The notes: generated from the letters alone by a model not told the origin. A DNA stretch of 7,690 nt from Deltaproteobacteria bacterium (GCA_030620935.1 JAUXIP010000087.1:1-7690); one strand, 5' to 3'; counted from the first letter of the stretch, positions 1 through 5,283 are shown. Made by a program: numbers and translations.

Positions 1-265
1 AAGCCCTTAGGAAGCTCGACCACAGATCACATTCAAGGTCATACTCGAGACCCAAAAATGACTCTCAGATCATATCATTGACCGTCGTATTCTAGGACAT
101 CGATTTCGATTTTTTGAGAGGCATCCCTCCGTTAAGAAAATTAAGAGCCTCCCCCCAGTGTTGATCAGTTTTAGAGAGAATCTGAGCTCTCATTAACCCT
201 TGCTCGTTGACACGTAGCGGAAGGTAGGGCCCATGTTTTTTAAAACAGATGAGGCAACGTTACAC

Positions 266-370
266 CCGAGCGCCCAGAGACGCTCGGCAGGGAGGCGAGA
301 CACCTTGCCGATGGGAGCCTTCAGTTCCCTCATCGGCGCAGTTATGCTTCTCGGCGCACCCTGACGCGCC
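266..370. repeat. Three consecutive hairpins
   Basis: Three inverted repeats follow one another. The first is CCGAGCG (266-272) with CGCTCGG (281-287). The second is GCCGATG (307-313) with CATCGGC (331-337), with extra GGA/TCC pairing inside. The third is GGCGC (353-357) with GCGCC (366-370). Such a run is compatible with a structured RNA on either strand, or with structure in a decayed gene. There is no terminal T-run, so these are not simple intrinsic terminators. I do not recognise a known RNA family. Confidence 0.4.
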
Positions 371-600
371 ACAAATCCTTCCTCCACCCCTTCCTCAAAC
401 TCCCCTATCAAACTCCCGCTGAACTCCTCGAAGTAAGCCTTCCTCCTAAGTAGTCATCACTACACCAAAAATACCCCAATCCCTTAGAAACAAATCATAA
501 GCCGGCGCCGCACTCCAGCCATGTAGGGAGCCTTAACCCCTGTTTATTCCCCCCCACGGCGTCCCAGGCGAACATTTGTCAATGCTCATTGGCCTTGTGC

Positions 601-628
601 GGCTGCTATGGCTGCGGCCAGAGCAGCC
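601..628. repeat. Long hairpin with TGCG tetraloop
   Basis: GGCTGCT (601-607) pairs with AGCAGCC (622-628). After one A/G mismatch, TGGC (609-612) pairs with GCCA (617-620), closing the tetraloop TGCG. That is 11 base pairs with a loop of the stable UNCG type when read as RNA on the plus strand. No T-run follows on either strand, so a terminator is unlikely. Function unknown. Confidence 0.5.
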
Positions 629-779
629 AATACTCCTCAGATATCAATTGATGATGCTTTTGTGGGCGGAAGCACAAGAACCAGTGCGAGTAGGGACTTC
701 ATGGGTTTGTTCCCACGCAGACAAAGTCCATGGGATGATGAACTTTGAACTAACAGGCTGCAACAGGGAGCACGATTGA

Positions 780-974
780 TTCGTAGGAGAAAACAATTCA
801 ATCTTGCCTAAAGAAAAAGGCGACATCAAAATTCAAGACGCGACCCTACACCCGATGGTCTTCCCCTCTTTTAATCACCAGTTCGACAGAGGCGAAAAAG
901 TGTCAATTTTGATTAGGCTCAAACCCGCTCTGGGCTTGGGTTTGCTGAGGGCTAGACCGCTAGAACGCAATTAA
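780..974 (+). pseudogene. Probable remnant of an ABC-transporter ATPase C-terminus
   Basis: After a TGA at 777-779 the frame is open for 64 codons to a TAA at 972-974, with no good start codon at its beginning and no ribosome binding site. The translation looks like real protein, not noise. It begins FVGENNSILPK and later has FDRGEKVSILIR. The FVGENN segment followed by a VSILIRP-like strand resembles the junction to the C-terminal TOBE-type domain of PotA/CysA-like ABC ATPases. Just upstream, in another frame, 754-766 encodes RLQQ, which in those ATPases usually lies shortly before this point. This suggests a deletion or frameshift. No Walker or signature motif is visible upstream in the window. 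The assignment is from motif memory only and could be wrong. Confidence 0.33.
920..944. repeat. Inverted repeat inside the gene remnant
   Basis: CAAACCC (920-926) is the exact complement of GGGTTTG (938-944), and a neighbouring G-T pair extends it. It lies 16 bp before the much stronger palindrome at 961-996. Together they give the end of the remnant frame a hairpin-rich character. Confidence 0.35.
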
Positions 975-996
975 AGAGCTAATGAATTGCGTTCTA
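961..996. repeat. Perfect 12-bp inverted repeat
   Basis: TAGAACGCAATT (961-972) and AATTGCGTTCTA (985-996) are exact complements around a 12-nt spacer that contains AGCT. It spans the stop codon of the remnant frame at 972-974. No T-run follows on the plus strand (CGGGTCG) or on the minus strand, so a terminator is not obvious. It could be an operator, a recombination site or a mobile-element end. I cannot decide between them. Confidence 0.55.
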
Positions 997-1033
997 CGGG
1001 TCGATGGACAACGAAAAACGGCGGCCCAATTCT

Positions 1034-1069
1034 GTCTAACGCCTGCCCGGGTTGATGGCGTTGTTAGGC
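1034..1069. repeat. Short attC-like stem
   Basis: GTCTAAC (1034-1040) fits the integron R'' consensus RYYYAAC, and GTTAGGC (1063-1069) fits the R' consensus GTTRRRY. All seven positions of the two can pair, with one G-T wobble. Inside, GCC (1041-1043) pairs with GGC (1057-1059), leaving a 3-nt bulge. At 36 nt it is shorter than typical attC sites and has no clear L'' and L' boxes. No second copy, cassette array or integrase gene is visible, so a true attC site is doubtful. Confidence 0.2.
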
Positions 1070-1171
1070 GTAGCGCACACTCTGCGTATCGCAGGCTCGC
1101 TTAGCCACCGACTCGGGCTACATATTGGAACGTTTTACGCCCTAGGTTCGTGATCCGAGGCATTTCTCTCT

Positions 1172-1471
1172 TTATTTCTCAGACCGACGACGTCGCGCTA
1201 TTAGAACCCCGCCAGCGACGAGAATGACTACCAACACTATGACGAGCCCCACCCAGGGGATGATAGCAGTCTCCTGCAGCACTCCGCATCTACCATCAGC
1301 ACGGCAGGTACCGCCTTCGTGGAAGGTCCCCCCAAGTTTCTCACATTGCGCTTCAGTAACTGGACTCGAGCAGCTATCGGCATCGACCTGGCAACACCCT
1401 TCTTGCGCATACGTCGTTGGTACGAAAATAGCGATGAGCAGGAAGACCAAAATAATTTTGTGTAGCAACAT
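1172..1471 (-). CDS. Small cysteine-rich exported protein with C-terminal membrane anchor
   Basis: This 99-residue protein is unrecognised by name. The start at 1471 is chosen because AGGAGGTG (1478-1485 on the complement) lies exactly 6 nt before it. An upstream in-frame start at 1528 has no such site and would bury the signal peptide. Residues 1-22 form a signal peptide (MLLHK, then a hydrophobic core ending near TTYA). The mature part has six cysteines (26, 27, 34, 43, 56, 62) spaced C-C-x6-C-x8-C-x12-C-x5-C, including EAQCEKLGGTF, suggesting disulfides or metal binding outside the cytoplasm. Residues 74-92 are a membrane helix followed by RRRR, so the tail faces the cytoplasm. The short segment, helix and basic cluster order also resembles bacterial C-terminal sorting signals, but no PEP or LPXTG motif is present. 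It stands alone with no operon partner in view. Confidence 0.78.
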   Translation of the reverse strand: MLLHKIILVFLLIAIFVPTTYAQEGCCQVDADSCSSPVTEAQCEKLGGTFHEGGTCRADGRCGVLQETAIIPWVGLVIVLVVILVAGGVLIARRRRSEK

Positions 1472-1528
1472 GGCTCCACCTCCTATTGCAGGTTCCCTAC
1501 ACTTAGTCAGGTAGAAATACCGTCGCAA

Positions 1529-1935
1529 TCAATTTGACCGTGCACCTAATTATTAAGTGAGCTGCAGTAGGCTGCGCCAACCCCGGCGGCCTATCTCCTA
1601 CAGCTTTCGCTCTCGTATATTACAAAGTCTCAGATTATCCACCACATACAAACACTTATTAAGCCTCGAATCTTAGCGATAGCTGATCAAAGCTGGCGGA
1701 GGCTGTTAAGCTTGAGGACAGTGTTTATCGAATTGCATGCCGTCCTGTCAATAGATTTTGAAGGCAGTTATTGAAAAAACTATTTTAGACTTGGATCTTA
1801 AAGGAGCTTTTGGGCATATAAAGGTATCTCTTAATTGAAGGTATTGCGAACTCCTCTTGGAAGGACGGTAAACTATTACCACATTACCGAAAACCATTTG
1901 ATTTACTGGCCTTTACAAACTCTAAAGCACCAAAG
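1529..1935. other. Intergenic region, no gene seen
   Basis: About 400 bp separate the start of the cysteine-rich gene from the tRNA terminator. One hairpin is visible: AGGC (1569-1572) and CGCC (1575-1578) pair with GGCG (1585-1588) and GCCT (1589-1592). No consensus promoter for the cysteine-rich gene could be settled on. The DNA becomes AT-rich toward 1750-1860. A plus-strand frame starting with TTG at 1835 runs through the terminator and antisense to the tRNA, and is not a gene. Confidence 0.5.
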
Positions 1936-1971
1936 AAAAAGGCCGCCTCTCCAAAGAAAAGCGGCCTTTTT
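1936..1971 (-). terminator. Intrinsic terminator of the tRNA-Asn gene
   Basis: A perfect 11-bp inverted repeat, AAAAAGGCCGC (1936-1946) and GCGGCCTTTTT (1961-1971), encloses a 14-nt loop. On the minus strand it begins 7 nt after the encoded CCA end, and its GC-rich stem runs directly into a T-tract. The A-run on the other side makes it symmetrical, so it could also stop transcription arriving on the plus strand. Confidence 0.88.
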
Positions 1972-1977
1972 GGAAAC

Positions 1978-2311
1978 TGGCTCCCCGGGAGGGACTCGAA
2001 CCCCCGACAAAGTGGTTACAAGTACCCCTGACATTTCTGCCAGGCTTGGACTATCTCATCACCCGTCTTCACATAGCGAAGAAGGGTGTCGGGCGCTGTC
2101 GAGGTTTATTGGTTGGGGTCCTCAACCTCTAGTCTCTGCACGTTCCTGCCTACTAGATCCCCTTCGGCAGGCTTCGCTCAGGGTTGCCATATAGGCGAAT
2201 GGAGTTTTCCTACTTAGGGTTCCCTGAATTCACCCGATTTTTCAATCCGCCTTACGACGGAAAGCTGCAACTACTTACAGCCACCTGCTCTACCAGCTGA
2301 GCTACCGGGGA
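1978..2311 (-). tRNA. tRNA-Asn(GUU), interrupted by a group I intron
   Basis: Joining 2311-2277 to 2018-1981 gives a 73-nt cloverleaf with CCA encoded at 1980-1978. The acceptor stem TCCCCGG (2311-2305) pairs fully with CCGGGGA (1988-1982), and the discriminator is G. The D arm is GCTC/GAGC with loop AGCTGGTA. The anticodon stem GGTGG pairs with CCACT with one wobble. The loop CTGTTAA gives anticodon GTT at positions 34-36. The variable loop is TTGTC, and the T arm is GGGGG-TTCGAGT-CCCTC. The TCC start, G discriminator, short variable loop and CTGTTAA loop are all as in bacterial tRNA-Asn. The 258-nt interruption lies between nucleotides 35 and 36, so the anticodon exists only after splicing. 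It lies 49 bp downstream of the Mut7-C gene on the same strand and may be co-transcribed. A 6-bp inverted repeat (2324-2339) lies between them. No clear tRNA promoter was found. Confidence 0.93.
2019..2276 (-). ncRNA. Group I self-splicing intron in tRNA-Asn, no ORF
   Basis: Read 5'->3' on the minus strand. P1: exon GGCTGT (2282-2277) pairs with the internal guide GCAGCT (2268-2263), giving the canonical U-G pair at the 5' splice site. P2: TCCGTC and GGCGGA (2261-2246) are capped by GTAA. P3: TCGGGTG (2237-2231) pairs with CGCCCGA (2095-2089). The P-like segment is 2230-2213 (AATTCAGGGAACCC). The Q segment holds CCCTGAGCGAAGCC (2188-2166). P6 is CCTGCC/GGCAGG. The R segment is GTGCAGAGACTAGAGG (2141-2126) and the S segment is ATGAGATAGTCC (2059-2048), with GACTA/TAGTC forming P7. 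P8 is CACCC/GGGTG plus TCTTC/GAAGA. P9 is a 7-bp stem capped by GAAA (2044-2027). The intron ends in G (2019). The layout is like the small IC3-type introns known in bacterial tRNA genes. There is no homing endonuclease. Pairing of the 3' exon to the guide (P10) looks weak. Confidence 0.93.
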
Positions 2312-2360
2312 CATAGAATAAACATGCTATTATTAGCATACGACATCACGAAATTCTAGT

Positions 2361-2813
2361 TTATCCCAAGCCCAAATTCTTTAATTCCTCCAACATCTTT
2401 TGCTGATGTGTCGCCGGCCAGTAAATGCGGCGACACTCCGGGCAGAGAGAGAAGCTCTCCTGTGTCGAAAAAACATAGGGAGGGACTTTCTCTCGCACCG
2501 AGTCCTTTGAGATCGGCTGAAGGAGCGAGTTGCATTCAATGCACCGGCAAAACGCTCTTTCAAAGGGGTCGATGCGGTAGGCTTCGACCACCTGCTTGAG
2601 CTGCTCGCGAAACCGGTCGCTCCGGATGAAGATGTAGTCCGGAGGATTTTTCCTGGCGAGGCTCCGATCCCGAGTGAGGATCAACCGCTCTTCTCGTCGG
2701 GCGGCGCGGATCAAGCCATACCCTGATAGGTGAGGACCATAGGTCACATCCTGGCCGATCACACGAAGCCACTTCGCGAGTCCTCCCAACATCTTGTCGG
2801 CGACAAACTTCAT
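2361..2813 (-). CDS. Mut7-C RNase-domain (DUF82-type) protein with zinc ribbon
   Basis: This 150-residue protein matches the Mut7-C domain family: a PIN-like nuclease fold followed by a small zinc ribbon. Visible marks are the N-terminus MKFVADKMLGGLAKWLR with acidic D6, the strand ending LILTRDRSL with D49, and then IFIRSDRFREQL. The C-terminal metal-binding part has C89, C91 and C94 (CRCIEC) and C124 and C127 (CPEC). The length is typical for stand-alone members. Family members are predicted RNases, but their cellular substrate is not established. There is no good Shine-Dalgarno before the ATG. The region just upstream is a heptamer-repeat element, and the divergent transglutaminase gene begins on the other side. 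The tRNA-Asn gene lies 49 bp downstream on the same strand. Confidence 0.88.
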   Translation of the reverse strand: MKFVADKMLGGLAKWLRVIGQDVTYGPHLSGYGLIRAARREERLILTRDRSLARKNPPDYIFIRSDRFREQLKQVVEAYRIDPFERAFCRCIECNSLLQPISKDSVREKVPPYVFSTQESFSLCPECRRIYWPATHQQKMLEELKNLGLG

Positions 2814-2817
2814 AACA

Positions 2818-2901
2818 CGACAGCTATAAGCCGTCAGCTCTAAGCCCAGAGGCCGTGAACTTCATACCCTTTGTTTCCTGGCTGACCGCTGATGGCTGAA
2901 A
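2818..2901. repeat. Intergenic palindrome of 7-bp units (GCTGANN type)
   Basis: On the minus strand, 2845-2818 reads as four 7-bp units: GCTTAGA, GCTGACG, GCTTATA, GCTGTCG. On the plus strand, 2881-2901 reads as three units: GCTGACC, GCTGATG, GCTGAAA. The two arms therefore form an imperfect inverted repeat around about 35 nt of spacer. A 9-bp direct repeat AACTTCATA brackets the left arm (2806-2814 and 2858-2866). The element fills the space between the divergent Mut7-C and transglutaminase genes. The ATG at 2892 falls inside the right arm. Confidence 0.6.
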
Positions 2902-2913
2902 TCTTAGCTAAAT

Positions 2914-2942
2914 TTGAAAACGACCCGAATATACATTACCAT
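2914..2942 (+). promoter_or_regulatory. Candidate sigma-70 promoter of the transglutaminase/ABC cluster
   Basis: TTGAAA (2914-2919) and TACCAT (2937-2942) are separated by 17 nt, matching the -35 and -10 consensus at 5 of 6 and 4 of 6 positions. Transcription would start near 2949, shortly before the GTG at 2967 and after the ATG at 2892. If the promoter is real, the ATG cannot be the start of the gene. Confidence 0.4.
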
Positions 2943-2966
2943 ACATATAGTCTTTCCTGTGTAATT

Positions 2967-4427
2967 GTGAAGCGATCCTTCATCGGTATAGCCATTGTCC
3001 TTTTCTGGTGTCTCATGAACGCGCTGCTCATCAGCCGCCAGCTCTCGGCCCCTCCTCCCCCTATCCTCTTAGACACCGTGGGGGTAGTAACCGAATCCAT
3101 GGAAGAATGGTGGGGAATCTATTATCGGGGTGAAAAAATCGGATTTGCCAGCCAGAAGATCGTCCCAGAGGCCGAAGGGTATCTCATCGAAAGCCGCTCG
3201 CTCCTGCGGCTCAACCTACTCGGCAGACTTCGAACAGTCAGAACGCAATTAAAAATGTCTGCTGGTTCCGACTGGACATTAAAACAATTTGATTTCGAAC
3301 TCCACTCAAAAGATGTGGGTTTTCATGCAAGGGGAACCGTAGTTGGCCGCCGGCTTCAATTAGAGCTGGACTCTGGCGGGCACCAGACCAAGAAAGACAT
3401 TCCACTCAACCAACCCCCTTACCTGCACGCCGCCCTTAAGCCCTATGTTGTTACTCAAAATTTCGAACCCGGAAAAGAGCAATTGTTTCCTACTTTCGAT
3501 CCTTCGACATTATCTCAGCAAGTAACCACCGTTACCGTCGAAGGGAGGGAGCACGTTAGGATTGGGAATAAGTTGGAGCCGGCTTTGCGCATTCGTCAGC
3601 GCTATAAAGGCATCACCGTAGTTTCCTGGGTTGACGGTAAAGGAAGAACGCTCCGAGAAGAGACTCCCACGGGACTTTCTCTCGTGAGGCAGGAATCGGA
3701 GGAGGCAAAACAGCTCTCCCCCACCAAGTCCATCTCCCTCGACCTCATTACCCAAACGGCGGTTCCCATAAAAACGGCCATTCAGGATCCTGAAGGAAAA
3801 AAGCTTCTCCGGATTAAGCTCTCGGGCTTTGACTTGGCTCACTTCACGCTCGATACCGGCCGTCAGCGGCTAAATGAAGACGTATTGGAAATCCGGCGTG
3901 AAGACCTGAGCCAAATTCGCTCTTATGCGATTCCTTTTCAGAATCCGAGATTCGCGTCCTACGTTCAATCCACTCCTTTTATACAGAGTGACCATCCGCA
4001 GGTTCGATCCGTCGCAAAAAAAGTCCTAGGAGAAGAGAAGGATGCCTTCCGGGCCGTCAACCGGCTCAGGACATGGGTCTACGAAGGACTCGTCAAGGAA
4101 CCGACCGTCAGCATACCCAACGCCTTGGAGGTCCTACAAAACAAAAAAGGTGATTGCAACGAGCACACAGTTCTCTTCAATGCCATGGCTAGGGCGGTCG
4201 GGATACCGGCAAAAACCGTCGTCGGCGTCGTCTATCTGCGCGGGGCCTTTTACTATCATGCGTGGTCGGAAGTCTGGTTGGGTAAATGGATCTCCGTCGA
4301 TTCGGTCCTGAACCAATTTCCGGCGGACGTCACCCACGTGAAATTTCTCGAAGGTGAGATCGACCGACAGATCGACATTCTCCAGCTTATCGGAAAACTC
4401 CGGATTAAAGTCATAGAGGTCTCGTGA
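2967..4427 (+). CDS. Membrane-anchored transglutaminase-like protein
   Basis: From the GTG at 2967 this is 486 residues. The same frame is open to an ATG at 2892 (511 residues, numbering used here). GTG is preferred because it places the hydrophobic segment (about 29-47) right at the N-terminus, as in a signal anchor, and because the ATG lies within a repeat and upstream of a likely promoter. Neither start has a good Shine-Dalgarno. Residues 72-290 look like beta-rich periplasmic domains (EEWWGIYYRGEKIGFASQ). The C-terminal transglutaminase core has the catalytic triad C422 (KKGDCNEHT), H456 (FYYHAWSEVW) and D470 (WISVDSVLNQFPAD). Bacterial members of this fold act as thiol proteases or acyl transferases in the envelope, but the substrate here is unknown. 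A heptamer palindrome and 103 bp separate it from the downstream ABC genes on the same strand. Confidence 0.9.
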   Translation: MKRSFIGIAIVLFWCLMNALLISRQLSAPPPPILLDTVGVVTESMEEWWGIYYRGEKIGFASQKIVPEAEGYLIESRSLLRLNLLGRLRTVRTQLKMSAGSDWTLKQFDFELHSKDVGFHARGTVVGRRLQLELDSGGHQTKKDIPLNQPPYLHAALKPYVVTQNFEPGKEQLFPTFDPSTLSQQVTTVTVEGREHVRIGNKLEPALRIRQRYKGITVVSWVDGKGRTLREETPTGLSLVRQESEEAKQLSPTKSISLDLITQTAVPIKTAIQDPEGKKLLRIKLSGFDLAHFTLDTGRQRLNEDVLEIRREDLSQIRSYAIPFQNPRFASYVQSTPFIQSDHPQVRSVAKKVLGEEKDAFRAVNRLRTWVYEGLVKEPTVSIPNALEVLQNKKGDCNEHTVLFNAMARAVGIPAKTVVGVVYLRGAFYYHAWSEVWLGKWISVDSVLNQFPADVTHVKFLEGEIDRQIDILQLIGKLRIKVIEVS

Positions 4428-4439
4428 AACAAAACGATC

Positions 4440-4511
4440 CAGTATCCAGAAGCCAGAAGTCAGTATTCAGAATCCTCCCCGCCTCTTCTGAATTCTGGAT
4501 TCTGTCTCCTG
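4440..4511. repeat. Intergenic palindrome of 7-bp units (CAGAANN type)
   Basis: The left arm is five units, CAGTATC, CAGAAGC, CAGAAGT, CAGTATT, CAGAATC (4440-4474). The right arm is four complementary units, TCTTCTG, AATTCTG, GATTCTG, TCTCCTG (4484-4511). The central loop is CTCCCCGCC. Transcribed, it folds into one long imperfect hairpin of about 70 nt. It fills most of the gap between the transglutaminase and ABC ATPase genes and is built like the element at 2818-2901 with a different unit. Confidence 0.7.
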
Positions 4512-4530
4512 AATTCCTTGAGGCGGCAGA

Positions 4531-5271
4531 ATGATTCGCATCGAAAATCTCAGCAAGAGATACGGCAGCCTAACGGCCATTGACTCTCTCGACCTGGAGG
4601 TCCGGCCCGGCGAGGTCTTTGGTTTCCTGGGACCCAACGGCGCGGGCAAAACAACGACCATTCGCGTCATGATGGGGATATTGAAACCGACTTCTGGCCG
4701 CGTGACTCTCGGTGGGTACGACGTCGACCGAGAGCCTGAGCAGGCCAAGGCGATCACCGGCTTTGTCCCGGATCGACCTTTTATCTACGAAAAGCTCTCG
4801 GGAACTGAATTTTTGCAAGTCGTCGGGAGCCTGCATCGGGTCACTGCGGAAAAGCTCCACCGGCGGATAACTGATCTCCTGGAGCACTTCGAGCTTTCCG
4901 AGTGGAAAGACGAACTGGTCGAAAGCTATTCCCACGGGATGAAGCAGCGCTTGGTCCTCTGCGCCTCGCTCGTCCATGAACCTCGCATCCTCATCATCGA
5001 TGAGCCTATGGTGGGAATCGATCCAAAAGGCGCCAAGATGCTCAAGGACCTCTTCCTCTCTCTGGCCGAAAAAGGAACCACGGTCTTCCTCTCAACCCAT
5101 AGCATCAGTGTCGCAGAAGAGATTTGTCATCGGGTGGGGATCATCCACAAAGGGAAACTCGTCGCCGGCGGGACGATGGCGGATCTTCGCCGGCTGGCCA
5201 AAGTAGAAGATGGAGGCCTCGAAAACGTCTTCCTCGAACTCACCCGCGACGGCACTCCCTCAGGGGAATAA
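4531..5271 (+). CDS. ABC transporter ATP-binding protein
   Basis: This 246-residue ATPase is the motor of an ABC exporter with the permease that follows. Walker A is GPNGAGKT (34-41), the signature is YSHGMKQR (133-140) in place of LSGGQ, Walker B is ILIIDEP (153-159), the D-loop region is GIDP (162-165), and the switch histidine is H190 (STH). At the Q-loop, where Gln is usual, the sequence is GFVPDRPFIY with Asp at 81. I associate this with exporter ATPases of this kind. The start ATG has TGAGG (4519-4523) 7 nt upstream. The gene ends 12 bp before the permease start, so the two are translated from one mRNA. It may also be transcribed with the transglutaminase gene upstream, through the heptamer hairpin. 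Confidence 0.95.
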   Translation: MIRIENLSKRYGSLTAIDSLDLEVRPGEVFGFLGPNGAGKTTTIRVMMGILKPTSGRVTLGGYDVDREPEQAKAITGFVPDRPFIYEKLSGTEFLQVVGSLHRVTAEKLHRRITDLLEHFELSEWKDELVESYSHGMKQRLVLCASLVHEPRILIIDEPMVGIDPKGAKMLKDLFLSLAEKGTTVFLSTHSISVAEEICHRVGIIHKGKLVAGGTMADLRRLAKVEDGGLENVFLELTRDGTPSGE

Positions 5272-5283
5272 TCTACACTGAGT

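Larger units (their letters stand above)
1..779. other. Gene-poor stretch with hairpins, no credible intact gene
   Basis: No reading frame here has a convincing start, ribosome binding site and protein-like composition together. The frames that exist are short, overlap each other on both strands and carry no motif I recognise. What can be supported is secondary structure: three consecutive hairpins at 266-370 and a long stem at 601-628, listed separately. On the minus strand, 380-432 shows a degenerate purine-rich repeat of about 12 bp containing GGGAGTTTGA twice. The stretch may be decayed coding DNA, since the frame at 780-974 just downstream looks like a gene remnant. Confidence 0.45.

Noticed and set aside
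193..411. Minus-strand frame of 72 codons, open back to 453
   Set aside because: TTG start, no ribosome binding site, no recognised motif, and the DNA is better described by hairpins and a purine-rich 12-bp repeat. It could be a decayed gene but is not supportable.
576..779. Plus-strand frame of 67 codons, and a competing frame from 524 to about 746 ending SPWDDEL
   Set aside because: Two overlapping frames compete, neither has a ribosome binding site, and both run through a strong hairpin. No motif recognised.
962..975. 14-bp match AGAACGCAATTAAA also at 3240-3253
   Set aside because: The second copy is inside the transglutaminase coding sequence without its palindromic partner. Most likely coincidence.
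1472..1528. Upstream start of the cysteine-rich gene
   Set aside because: The perfect AGGAGGTG spacing and the signal peptide both point to 1471.
1835..2194. Plus-strand frame of 119 codons
   Set aside because: It starts with TTG, crosses the intrinsic terminator and runs antisense to the tRNA and its intron. The stretch GGTRTPD is the well-known false protein motif from the complement of a tRNA T arm.
2019..2311. Reading the split tRNA as tRNA-Tyr (anticodon GTA from the unspliced 5' side)
   Set aside because: The CTGTA reading uses the first intron base. tRNA-Tyr would need a long variable arm and an A discriminator. Splicing after the U paired to the guide G gives GTT and a normal tRNA-Asn.
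2324..2339. ATGCTA/TAGCAT inverted repeat as terminator of the Mut7-C gene
   Set aside because: Only 6 AT-rich pairs with no T-run on the minus strand. It may be part of a promoter or chance.
2892..2966. ATG at 2892 as start of the transglutaminase gene
   Set aside because: It lies inside the heptamer repeat, upstream of a plausible promoter, lacks a ribosome binding site and puts 25 unusual residues before the signal anchor. It is not fully excluded.
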